Below, piece after piece: positions 44,035 through 51,045 of a DNA stretch of 64,000 nucleotides (its first letter is position 1; each line of letters begins with the position of its first letter). The DNA comes from Nitrososphaerota archaeon (GTDB lineage: Archaea; Thermoproteota; Nitrososphaeria; Nitrososphaerales; Nitrosopumilaceae), in the NCBI GenBank assembly GCA_016201435.1, contig JACQCT010000014.1, positions 62,001 through 126,000 of the forward strand, written 5' to 3'. The notes under the pieces were generated by a model. It did not search any database. It worked only from the letters and a program-made list of their open reading frames with translations, and was not told the DNA's origin. A program made the position numbers and the translations under genes.

Positions 44035-45294
44035 TTAGGAGACGATTACAGTTCCGTGCATGTGGGGATGGATCGTACAGATATACTCGTATGTTCCAGC
44101 CTTGTCAAACTTGTAACTGAATGTCTGCCCTGGTTTTATCATGTTGCTATCAAAGATTCCGTCTGGGTTTTGGGTGCCCGCCTTTACTGATGTTACTGTG
44201 TGTACATTGCCATCGGTGTTTACGAATGTCAAAGTTGTTCCTGTATTGATGTTGATGCTGTTAGGAGTAAAGAATGGGGACTCCACACCTAATACATTTA
44301 CTGTATTTGGGGCAAGTGTTGCTGTACTAGAACTTGGCACAGATATAGCAGAGTCTGCTACATGAAGTTCAAACCTTGTGCTAGCTGTTCCAAAGTTCAG
44401 ATTGGAGACAGGTAGTGAGCTGAGGTCCGCATTTAGTATGTAATGACCCCCAACAGAAAATGTTGTTGTGACAGTCATAACACCTGTGTGTCCGTGATAT
44501 GCTCCGGTCATTGCCATCATACCGCCCTTTGGCGCTGATTGTGATGAAATGACACTTCCCTGTTTTATGATCAATTGCATGTCAGGATGTGTTACCATTG
44601 AACCGTCCTTTCCATTTGTCACAGTGAATACCAATGTAATTGGCTTTCCTACAACCACTTCAGGGGTAGTTGTTGACATCTCGACGTTTATTGATGTTCC
44701 GGGTTCTGAGCCAGATATTGTACGCACTTCTTTTTCTGGAAGAACATATACTGGGAACTCAAATGTCCTAGAACCAAAATCGTCTGTAGGATCAGTTTTC
44801 CATCCGTTCATCACATCACCAGATTTAATGATGTGAGTATTTGCCATGGGCGGAACGTCCATTCCCATCATCTTTGCTCCTATAGATGAGGTTGTCAGCG
44901 AGATTGTGTTTTTACCCGGCATCCAGAATGCATACTTGAAATCCATCATCCCCATATGGGAATGAGCAGTTGTTGTCTTGTAGACAACATTGCCTACTGG
45001 ATCCTTTACAACTATTGCCCAGTCAATGTGACTCAGTGGGGCACCGCTTTTTTCATCTGTGATCTTCATCTGTATGTTTGAAAGATCATTTGCGTAGACG
45101 GTAGACGGTGTCTGAAAGTCAACCTTGATTCCGTCGGAAATATTTGATAGAGGTGTATTTTGTGTTGCTTCGTTTGAGGTTTCAGCTAACGCAACATGTG
45201 TGTGCTGCGTGGGCTGATAAGCTGCCAAAATAGCTGTCATTGTAACTGACAGGACAGCTACTGAAAGAAGCAACAATCCTCGTTGTGTTTTCAT
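44035..45294 (-). CDS. Secreted cupredoxin (blue copper) protein
   Basis: A 419-residue exported protein. An N-terminal signal helix (GLLLLSVAVLSVTMTAIL) is followed by about 270 residues of beta domains with many His/Met residues (TTAHSHMGMMDFK, MMAMTGAYHGHTGVM). The last 100 residues are a plastocyanin-like domain: the first ligand is His in NVHTVTS, and YICTIHPHMHGTV provides Cys, His and Met, a complete type 1 copper site. In ammonia oxidisers such proteins probably carry electrons outside the membrane. The N-terminal domains may bind more copper. A CTTGAAC box lies upstream. Confidence 0.85.
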   Translation of the reverse strand: MKTQRGLLLLSVAVLSVTMTAILAAYQPTQHTHVALAETSNEATQNTPLSNISDGIKVDFQTPSTVYANDLSNIQMKITDEKSGAPLSHIDWAIVVKDPVGNVVYKTTTAHSHMGMMDFKYAFWMPGKNTISLTTSSIGAKMMGMDVPPMANTHIIKSGDVMNGWKTDPTDDFGSRTFEFPVYVLPEKEVRTISGSEPGTSINVEMSTTTPEVVVGKPITLVFTVTNGKDGSMVTHPDMQLIIKQGSVISSQSAPKGGMMAMTGAYHGHTGVMTVTTTFSVGGHYILNADLSSLPVSNLNFGTASTRFELHVADSAISVPSSSTATLAPNTVNVLGVESPFFTPNSININTGTTLTFVNTDGNVHTVTSVKAGTQNPDGIFDSNMIKPGQTFSYKFDKAGTYEYICTIHPHMHGTVIVS

Positions 45295-45318
45295 GCATGT
45301 CTTATTCTTTATTAAATC

Positions 45319-45365
45319 TATAATCTTGATCTTGATTATCTAAATTGATAATTTAACAGTTCAAG
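45319..45365 (-). promoter_or_regulatory. CTTGAAC box and TATA of the cupredoxin gene
   Basis: On the minus strand CTTGAAC (45359-45365) is centred 41 bp upstream of the TATA-like GATTATAG around 45321, which itself is 27 bp upstream of the ATG. The same spacing recurs at 47426, 49785 and 55196. Confidence 0.5.
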
Positions 45366-45487
45366 AATAAAAGATGAAATTTCATTGCTTTATTTTTTTG
45401 ATATACGTTAACCAAAAATTGTAATGTTCTAATTTTGATTTTGTGATTTCAGACAATCATTAAATGAATAGAAACAAGTAATCATGT

Positions 45488-45619
45488 ATGACAACAAAAT
45501 CAATTTGCCATTTTTGCAAAGAGGGTAAAGAATGTATAGAAACTGACGTCAGGGGAGAAGTATATTTTGAGATGTTTCATGTAAAGTGTTCAAAGTGTGA
45601 TAAATTATTGGTTTCATAA
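45488..45619 (+). CDS. Small zinc-ribbon-type protein, 43 aa
   Basis: An ORF starting MTTKSICHFCKEGKEC with a second knuckle CSKC near residue 34; together they give the four ligands of a zinc ribbon. It ends in KLLVS. The end overlaps the convergent membrane-protein gene by 6 bp. The function is unknown. It was found by direct reading. Confidence 0.55.
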   Translation: MTTKSICHFCKEGKECIETDVRGEVYFEMFHVKCSKCDKLLVS

Positions 45620-45886
45620 ACTTCCTTGATTGCAGCTACCGCATCCACCCTTACGTGTTGCAAACCACACCAAGAACACAAATCCCAATCCGTACCACAT
45701 GTATAAAACAGGAAATACGTTGTTCACATAATGTAAAACCAAGTAATCTGTGATCAAAAATCCGAATAGAATTATTCCAACAATGCCAGTTACTTGGTTG
45801 ATTCTGTCTATGGTCTGCCTTACCTTTCTTGTAGATTCCATGTTTGATTTTTCATTGTAAGTGTTATTCTTTTTATCATTCATCAT
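45614..45886 (-). CDS. Small two-helix membrane protein with CGSC end
   Basis: A 90-residue protein. The N-terminal 30 residues are hydrophilic, followed by two transmembrane helices (VTGIVGIILFGFLI and VLYMWYGLGFVFLVWFA) and a short tail GGCGSCNQG. The tail could bind metal or be redox active. It is not recognised. It is 16 bp downstream of the DUF427 gene on the same strand, so probably one operon. Confidence 0.65.
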   Translation of the reverse strand: MMNDKKNNTYNEKSNMESTRKVRQTIDRINQVTGIVGIILFGFLITDYLVLHYVNNVFPVLYMWYGLGFVFLVWFATRKGGCGSCNQGSL

Positions 45887-45902
45887 AAATTATCAACCAT
45901 TT

Positions 45903-46184
45903 TCATGGAATCACTTGAACGCCGTTCCAGAATGCTATTCTATCCTTTATCTTCTTTGCAAGAAATGATGGAACGGGATAATACCAGGCACAGTCACGAT
46001 TTTCCTTACCGTTAACAAAAACAGTGAGATATTTTGCTTTACCCTTCCAAACACACAATGAGGTCGAATCGCTTTCTTTGAAAAGTTCTTTCTTAATTGA
46101 TTTCATCGGAAAATAGTAATTGCCTTCTACTTCCACAATGTCATCGCTTTCAGCCAACACTGTTTCATTCCATACAGCTTTCAT
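45903..46184 (-). CDS. DUF427-family protein
   Basis: A 93-residue protein of the DUF427 family. It has the MKAVWNETVLAESDD start, NYYFPMKSI, SLCVWKGKAKYLTV with the conserved C-W-K-G, and DCAWYYP. The biochemical role is not established. Its promoter carries a copy of the GAACTTTGTAGT operator found at the HxlR-linked promoters 7 to 8 kb away. The gene for a small membrane protein follows. Confidence 0.85.
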   Translation of the reverse strand: MKAVWNETVLAESDDIVEVEGNYYFPMKSIKKELFKESDSTSLCVWKGKAKYLTVFVNGKENRDCAWYYPVPSFLAKKIKDRIAFWNGVQVIP

Positions 46185-46193
46185 GATCTATCA

Positions 46194-46216
46194 TACTACA
46201 AAGTTCTATTAAAAAC
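46194..46216 (-). promoter_or_regulatory. HxlR-type operator copy at the DUF427 promoter
   Basis: On the minus strand GAACTTTGTAGTA (46194-46206) lies just downstream of a TATA-like TTTTTAATAG centred near 46210, between TATA and the ATG at 46184. Its first 12 bases are identical to 53310-53321. Confidence 0.5.
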
Positions 46217-46328
46217 GTAGTGCAAATTCATTAAAATTTTCTTAAATGATTCAAGATTCATTGACATATATTTTTCAAAATAATTTTTTATTTAACCAAT
46301 TAAATTAATTTGAAACATTCATCCAAGT

Positions 46329-46610
46329 TTATGAAATTGGGTTTGGATCCACTTCTAACTGCGATGAACTCTTTTCCTCTTCTTTACGCTTCTTGGTTAT
46401 CTCTTTGAGAAATTTGTTTACTTTTCTTTTTAACCTAATTTGCTTTACAGCAATATTCATAATCGGCATAGTTGAAATGCCAAGACCCATTCCAATCAGC
46501 ATTGAAATATGAGGTTCCAATTTGCTTTCTATTTCCATAATAATTACTGCAGAGCCAAGTATTGCAGAAACGGTAATGCAAATTAGTAGCAAGACTTTTT
46601 CCCGTTTCAT
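46329..46610 (-). CDS. Small two-helix membrane protein
   Basis: A 93-residue protein with two transmembrane helices (VLLLICITVSAILGSAVIIM and HISMLIGMGLGISTMPIMNI), then a basic coiled segment (RLKRKVNKFLKEITKKRKEE). The function is unknown. It sits alone between non-coding stretches, 88 bp from the Met-rich membrane protein gene. Confidence 0.6.
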   Translation of the reverse strand: MKREKVLLLICITVSAILGSAVIIMEIESKLEPHISMLIGMGLGISTMPIMNIAVKQIRLKRKVNKFLKEITKKRKEEEKSSSQLEVDPNPIS

Positions 46611-46698
46611 CGTCTATCTTGGCTAAGCTGATGATTTAACTATTTTTCCTATTTAAGAATTAAAAAATAGAGAATTGAGATGCGTTATGGTCTAAATT

Positions 46699-47358
46699 CT
46701 ATACGTGTGCCGATCTTCTTACTATAACAGTAGTAACTGCCCCAAGTACAGCTCCAAATACTATATGTGATACAAAAGAGCCTCCTAATATTGATGACAT
46801 GGTTTTTTGTGATTCTTCCATCATCATCTGCTCATTCATTTGTCCTCCCATGTTGTTTTTTTCATTAGGCATATTGTTACCCATCTTTTCCTGACTCATA
46901 TTGCCTTTTTCTGGCATGCCAGTATTACCTGCCATATTATTTCCCATGTTTGCTCCCCCTGGCATCATCTTCATGAGATCCATCATATGCGGAGGCATGA
47001 CAGTCATAGCAATTGGCAAGAATATCACGATAAATGCAATAATTCCAGTAGCAACACCTAATCCTATTCCCTTTCCAAATCCTTTTACTTGCAACTTTTT
47101 GGTGCTTATCACTGCTCCAAAAATTGCACCTATCACGATGCTTGTAAGAAAATGTACTGCAATTCCTGGACCCATAGCATCCTCATATTTCTGACCTGTT
47201 ATCATTCCCATTATTATTGCAAAGCAGTTTGGTCCCATACCAATCATGGTCATAAGAACACTCATGATACCATACATGGCAGCACCGCCAGCAATGCCTC
47301 CTATTATTCCAGCTACGATGGATTTTTTTGGAGAGTATTGAATAATTTGCGATGTCAT
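46699..47358 (-). CDS. Membrane protein with Met/Asn-rich loop
   Basis: A 219-residue protein with about five transmembrane helices. Between helices four and five is a 60-residue hydrophilic loop extremely rich in Met, Asn and Gly (KMMPGGANMGNNMAGNTGM and so on), containing more than 15 Met. Such loops bind Cu(I) or Ag(I) in copper-handling proteins; that role is inferred. The family is not recognised. The promoter has the CTTGAAC box 41 bp upstream of TATA, as does the cupredoxin gene. Confidence 0.65.
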   Translation of the reverse strand: MTSQIIQYSPKKSIVAGIIGGIAGGAAMYGIMSVLMTMIGMGPNCFAIIMGMITGQKYEDAMGPGIAVHFLTSIVIGAIFGAVISTKKLQVKGFGKGIGLGVATGIIAFIVIFLPIAMTVMPPHMMDLMKMMPGGANMGNNMAGNTGMPEKGNMSQEKMGNNMPNEKNNMGGQMNEQMMMEESQKTMSSILGGSFVSHIVFGAVLGAVTTVIVRRSAHV

Positions 47359-47380
47359 TGCCTCTTTTTCTGGTAGCTAG

Positions 47381-47429
47381 TGTATAGACATTGTTTAGAA
47401 CAATTAAAAAAATAATTTGATAGTTCAAG
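47381..47429 (-). promoter_or_regulatory. CTTGAAC box and TATA of the Met-rich protein gene
   Basis: On the minus strand CTTGAAC (47423-47429) is centred 41 bp upstream of TGTCTATACA (47381-47390), which is 27 bp before the ATG. Confidence 0.5.
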
Positions 47430-47534
47430 ATTGCATTAAATTAATACGGAGTAGAGATTTTGAGAAATTGTGATTCAATCTAAAATTTAATGATTCATGG
47501 TAATTCTTATCTACAAAAAGTTTGATTATATGAT

Positions 47535-47678
47535 ATGGAAGATGATGATATTCCTAAATGGGCTAATTTTATTTGTCCCTCATGCGCTGTGGCATATGGA
47601 GTAAACGCCTTAATCAAGGCAATCAAAAAACGACGACATCGTATTGATGAACAGGAATCCATCATAGACAATATTTAA
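47535..47678 (+). CDS. Small CPSC protein, 47 aa
   Basis: An ORF starting MEDDDIPKWANFICPSCA followed by a helical and basic stretch (IKAIKKRRHRIDEQE). It has only one CxxC pair, so it would need a dimer or other ligands to hold zinc. It lies 76 bp upstream of the flavin reductase gene on the same strand. The function is unknown. Confidence 0.45.
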   Translation: MEDDDIPKWANFICPSCAVAYGVNALIKAIKKRRHRIDEQESIIDNI

Positions 47679-47753
47679 AAAAATGTGAATCATGTAATGA
47701 ATTGCCAGTTATATTCTAGTTCATCAATGTCAGATCAGCAGGTTTAGATGTAA

Positions 47754-48323
47754 ATGTTCAAAATTGCATTATTTGTAGGATCTGTGAGACGAGACAGACA
47801 TGGCATAAAGGTTGCACACTGGATGGAAAAGATTTTAAAAGATCTCGGACATGAAGTTTTTTTCATAGATCCAATGGAACTTGGTTTACCCTTACTTGAC
47901 AGAATGTACAAAGAAATGCAAGAACCCGAAGAAAAGTTGCGTAATCTTCGGGAAAAAATAAAGGAGGCCGACGGTTACATGCCAATCTCACCGGAATATA
48001 ACCACAGTACATCCTCTGCTTTGAAGAACACGTTGGACTATTTTTTGGAAGAATATTTCTTTAAACCATCGGCGATTGTCTCTTATTCCGTGGGTTCATT
48101 TGGCGGAATCAATGCGGCTCAACATTTGAGGCAAATTTTTGCTGAGCTTGGTGCACCCTCCATTTCGTCATCATTTCAAATACCAAAGGTGCAGGAGGTT
48201 TTTGATACAGACGGCAAATTGATTGACCCGCAATATGAAAAAAGAGTTAAAAGATTTCTTGACGAGTTTGATTGGTATCTAGAAGCATTCAAGAATCAGA
48301 GAGAAAAAGGCACTCCCTATTAG
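47754..48323 (+). CDS. NADPH-dependent FMN reductase / quinone reductase
   Basis: A 189-residue flavodoxin-like protein. LFVGSVRRDRHGIKVA is the phosphate-binding loop for FMN; PISPEYNHSTSSALKNTLDYF is the family signature around the flavin; SYSVGSFGGINAAQ binds the second phosphate region. It reduces FMN or quinones with NAD(P)H. An ATG at 47754 gives the classic start. It fits the redox theme of the surrounding region. Confidence 0.9.
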   Translation: MFKIALFVGSVRRDRHGIKVAHWMEKILKDLGHEVFFIDPMELGLPLLDRMYKEMQEPEEKLRNLREKIKEADGYMPISPEYNHSTSSALKNTLDYFLEEYFFKPSAIVSYSVGSFGGINAAQHLRQIFAELGAPSISSSFQIPKVQEVFDTDGKLIDPQYEKRVKRFLDEFDWYLEAFKNQREKGTPY

Positions 48324-48369
48324 TACCACAACAATGATAATCCTGGAAAATTAATTTGACAAACAAAAT

Positions 48370-48442
48370 CTTGAACAGCTCATGATAGTTCTATCAAATG
48401 ATCTGATGGGGGTTTGTAAGCACCAGATGTGAGCTGTTCAAG
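48370..48442. ncRNA. Three-way-junction-like inverted repeat between convergent genes
   Basis: 48370-48382 (CTTGAACAGCTCA) is perfectly complementary to 48430-48442, a 13-bp stem. Inside it are TGATAG-TT-CTATCA (48383-48396) and ATCTG...CAGAT (48401-48405 with 48424-48428). The whole could fold as a three-way junction. It lies in the 224-bp gap between two convergent genes and may be a bidirectional terminator, a small RNA or a mobile-element relic. Confidence 0.45.
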
Positions 48443-48547
48443 AGATGAATCCGCTAGACAATATGTTGAATCATTTGGATCCGCATGTATTTTCTTGTAA
48501 AAATTGATAAGCATTGTCTCCAACTCATAAAATTAAGTTTGAAACAA

Positions 48548-49027
48548 TTAACTTTTGATTTTACATTCAGTTGATAGAGCCTTTGTTGAAGTATACAATG
48601 TATAACCCAATATTGCTATTGATGCAATCCTAAGAGGTAGTTCATAGTTGGTCAAAAACGAGGTCGCAATACCACCTACTGCCCCAAAAGTAGAGATCAC
48701 AGCAAACCCGATAGAACCACAACTACAGGCCCCAGCGCTTGCGCCAATAATGGAACCCAAAATTCCACGTGTCATATTTTTGGCACTTTTCCTTAACATG
48801 CGTATACGAAAAACATTAGCACTAACTACGATTCCGGAGAGTGCCGAAATCACAATTATTAACAAAAATCCAAGTAAGCTACTTTGGGTAACCTGCATCA
48901 CCAGCATAGGTTCTAAAAACAGATATTCTGAAACAATGGATAGGCCTATAAAAAGTGCAACAAATATTGCGCCAGCTAGCAAAACATAGATTGGTTTAGA
49001 AAAAACTGTTGCCAAAACCTGCTGCAA
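48548..49027 (-). CDS. Membrane protein with Cys motif, partner of DsbA-like protein
   Basis: A 159-residue protein with four or five transmembrane helices. GACSCGSIGF, about residues 98-107, places two cysteines in or next to a membrane helix. It resembles the protein at 61144 (LGCCGWWLY at the same place). It begins one base after the DsbA-like gene, so they form an operon. The pairing suggests a membrane partner that exchanges electrons with the DsbA-like protein, as DsbB or VKOR do, though it is not recognisably either family. Confidence 0.65.
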   Translation of the reverse strand: MQQVLATVFSKPIYVLLAGAIFVALFIGLSIVSEYLFLEPMLVMQVTQSSLLGFLLIIVISALSGIVVSANVFRIRMLRKSAKNMTRGILGSIIGASAGACSCGSIGFAVISTFGAVGGIATSFLTNYELPLRIASIAILGYTLYTSTKALSTECKIKS

Positions 49028-49028
49028 T

Positions 49029-49694
49029 CTATCTCATCGCATCCAGTGTTTGCTCAAATATAGAATACGGTTGTGCTCCATCAATTCTTTTTTGTTCACC
49101 TTTTGAATTCACAATTACAAAAGTAGGAGTTCCGCTTGCACCATTATCCTTTGCCACCTGTACGTTATGTGCTACTCTATTCTTATAGATATCACCGTCA
49201 AGGCAATTGTTGAATAGATCCATGTTAAGACCAAGTTGAGATGCAAATTTTTTGAGGTTGTTAGTGTTTGCCCAACCATCGTTTATCTGTCCCTGATTTG
49301 AATAGAGAAGGCTATGATATTGCCAATACTTTGATTGGTCTCCTGCACAGTAGCTTGCCTCCGCAGCTTTGGTAGAATCAGGACCAAAAAAAGCCAGATC
49401 TACAAAGACTAGGTTGGCCTTGCCAGTTTTGATATAATTGTCTTCTACGGATGGTCTTACCTCCCTAAACCATTGATCACATTTTGGACATTGATAATCA
49501 CCAAACTCAACTATGGTAATGGGTGCATTGAGAGAGCCCAATATGGGAGACCCCATCGAAGTATCTACTGTTCCTGAATGTCTTTCTAAATCCAGATTTG
49601 ATTTCTCTATCGCAGATTGTCCCGTGTAATATGTAACTATAATTCCTATTATCACTGCTACCGCCACCCCGCCGGCAATTGCTTTCTTATTCAT
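49029..49694 (-). CDS. DsbA-like thiol-disulfide oxidoreductase, membrane-anchored
   Basis: A 221-residue exported thioredoxin-fold protein. An N-terminal helix (GGVAVAVIIGIIVTYYTG) anchors it outside the membrane. The active site is CPKC in FGDYQCPKCDQWF, and the cis-Pro loop is SGTPTFVIV. Two further cysteines (YCAGD, NNCLDGD) are near the helical insert typical of DsbA/BdbD. It probably forms or rearranges disulfides in secreted proteins such as those in this window. The promoter carries a CTTGAAC box. Confidence 0.88.
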   Translation of the reverse strand: MNKKAIAGGVAVAVIIGIIVTYYTGQSAIEKSNLDLERHSGTVDTSMGSPILGSLNAPITIVEFGDYQCPKCDQWFREVRPSVEDNYIKTGKANLVFVDLAFFGPDSTKAAEASYCAGDQSKYWQYHSLLYSNQGQINDGWANTNNLKKFASQLGLNMDLFNNCLDGDIYKNRVAHNVQVAKDNGASGTPTFVIVNSKGEQKRIDGAQPYSIFEQTLDAMR

Positions 49695-49781
49695 TTCTTG
49701 TATCCAATTCTAATAGAATAAAAAAATTATTCCAAATCTTAAAAATTATAATTGAATGGTTAAAAATCAATTAAATGATTA

Positions 49782-49800
49782 GTTCAAGATAAAGTTGAAC
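49782..49800. promoter_or_regulatory. Palindromic TTGAAC operator between dsbA-like and CARF genes
   Basis: GTTCAA-GATAAAG-TTGAAC is a perfect 6-bp inverted repeat with a 7-bp spacer in the divergent promoter region. The minus-strand half (CTTGAAC) is 41 bp upstream of the TATA-like TATAATTTTTAAG near 49745; the plus-strand half precedes TTTTAATTAA at 49802. Confidence 0.5.
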
Positions 49801-49844
49801 AGTTTTAATTAAGACTTTAGTAGTCTGTAACATAAAGAACTCTA

Positions 49845-50498
49845 ATGGTTCAAAGAACATTACAGATAGCAACCTTTGGCGATGACCAGGAAGGTATTCT
49901 ATCTGGTCTTAGAAACTTTCCAATTCACAAGCTCATACTTCTTCACTACGAGGAAGATAAAAACAAGGTAGAAAAATTTGCAGGCAACTTGAGAGATACC
50001 CTTGGAATTCCAATATCATTGAAACTAATTTCACAGCCTGACATAATAAGAAGTGCAATGGAACATGTGAGCGAGATAATAAAAACAGAAGGAAGTCAAT
50101 TTGAACAAATTCTCATAAACGTAAGCGCAGGAGACAAGATGATAGGTTGTGCAGCACTCTCTTGTGCATTTGTAAATGGCATCACGGCTTTTGGAACTGA
50201 TCCATCAGGTAACGCAATGCTTTTGCCAATACTCAAGTTAAGCTACAACGAAATAATTTCTGATGCAAAAATAAAGATCTTGAATGCGATTGACAAGGCT
50301 GGAGGAAAGATTGAGAGCTTAGGAGAGCTTACCAAGACTTCTGGTTTTGGCAAACCACTTTTAAGCTACCACATACATGGCTCTGCAGAATCAAAAGGAC
50401 TAGTACAGTTAGGTTTGGTCGATACGGAAAGAATGGAACGAGGAAAGTCTAGAATCACACTAAACACGTTGGGCAAAATGCTTATTTCTACAAAATAA
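49845..50498 (+). CDS. CARF-domain winged-helix regulator (HFX_2341/Csa3-like)
   Basis: A 217-residue protein. The N-terminal 130 residues form a CARF-like Rossmann domain: LQIATFGDDQEGI at the start and ILINVSAGDKMIGCAALSC as the ligand-binding loop (usually N-x-(S/T)GG-K). The C-terminal winged helix (GKIESLGELTKTSGFGKPLLSYHI, then GLVDTERMERGKSRITLN) is a standard HTH. CARF domains bind cyclic oligoadenylates or other nucleotides in CRISPR systems, but no cas gene or repeat array is in the window. It is divergent from the dsbA-like gene and shares a palindrome with it. Confidence 0.8.
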   Translation: MVQRTLQIATFGDDQEGILSGLRNFPIHKLILLHYEEDKNKVEKFAGNLRDTLGIPISLKLISQPDIIRSAMEHVSEIIKTEGSQFEQILINVSAGDKMIGCAALSCAFVNGITAFGTDPSGNAMLLPILKLSYNEIISDAKIKILNAIDKAGGKIESLGELTKTSGFGKPLLSYHIHGSAESKGLVQLGLVDTERMERGKSRITLNTLGKMLISTK

Positions 50499-50581
50499 TT
50501 TTTGTTAAACAAAAAAATAATCAGAAATATTTTGAAGCTAAGATTTGGAAAAAAGCCTTTATGTTAAAAGAAAATACAAGA

Positions 50582-50651
50582 GGTGGTTCGATTCAAGCCA
50601 CCATTTAGTTTTGTTAACTTTGACGACTACTGTTTGGATCGAACCGATTCC
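50582..50651 (+). ncRNA. Structured intergenic RNA candidate with two exclusive folds
   Basis: GGTGGTT (50582-50588) can pair with 50596-50602 (AGCCACC end), making a 7-bp hairpin with one G-U. Alternatively 50585-50594 (GGTTCGATTC) pairs over 10 bp with 50636-50645 (GGATCGAACC). The folds exclude each other. A TTATGTTAAAAG sequence at 50558-50569 could be a promoter. It lies between the CARF gene and a secreted-protein gene. It shares GAACCGAT with the element at 8981-9037. Confidence 0.4.
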
Positions 50652-50739
50652 AATTTAATAATTTTAATTGAAGGATTCAATATAAAATTGTTACATTTGG
50701 AAAAATACTTATCTAATTGGAAAACATTTGTGTGAGTCA

Positions 50740-51045
50740 ATGAATAAGAAACTGAGATACTTGGGATTGTTACTAATCCTCCCAGTATTTACAGTCGCAT
50801 TGACATCATCTTGGACGATGCCTTCTGCTAATGCTCTTACGAGCCGAAACAGCTTCAATGATAATCACTATACTGCTCTCTATCCAGGGGGCCCAAGAAT
50901 TTGTGGTGATCACATTTGTGCACCTGGAGAATATGATAAGTATCTTCAAACACTCAACAATGCTCAACTCAAAAAGACACCTGTAACAAAACCCCAACAA
51001 GGACAAACAACTCCACTACATCTCTACAGAAGCATCAGATTCTGA
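50740..51045 (+). CDS. Secreted CGxHxCAPGE protein, N-terminal fragment (frameshifted)
   Basis: Begins MNKKLRYLGLLLILPVFTVA, a signal peptide, followed by NHYTALYPGG and CGDHICAPGEYD. The frame ends at 51045 in what looks like out-of-frame sequence (LHLYRSIRF). The following ORF continues the protein in another frame, so this is the 5' part of a split gene of about 390 codons. It is closely related to the short protein at 60837. The ATG at 50740 is chosen over the GTG at 50728 because the relatives begin MNxKL. Confidence 0.7.
   Translation: MNKKLRYLGLLLILPVFTVALTSSWTMPSANALTSRNSFNDNHYTALYPGGPRICGDHICAPGEYDKYLQTLNNAQLKKTPVTKPQQGQTTPLHLYRSIRF

Noticed and set aside
47183-47428. Alternative minus-strand ORF overlapping the start of the Met-rich membrane protein
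   Set aside because: It lies mostly inside the better-supported gene in another frame and has no recognisable features.
47530-47604. ATG at 47530 giving a 24-codon hydrophobic ORF (MIWKMMIFLNG)
   Set aside because: The overlapping frame from 47535 is longer and carries a CPSC motif; both are short and only the latter was kept.
50582-50602. GGTGGTTCGATTC as the T arm of a tRNA
   Set aside because: The T stem fails beyond two pairs, and upstream sequence offers no D or anticodon arm; treated as an RNA of unknown type instead.
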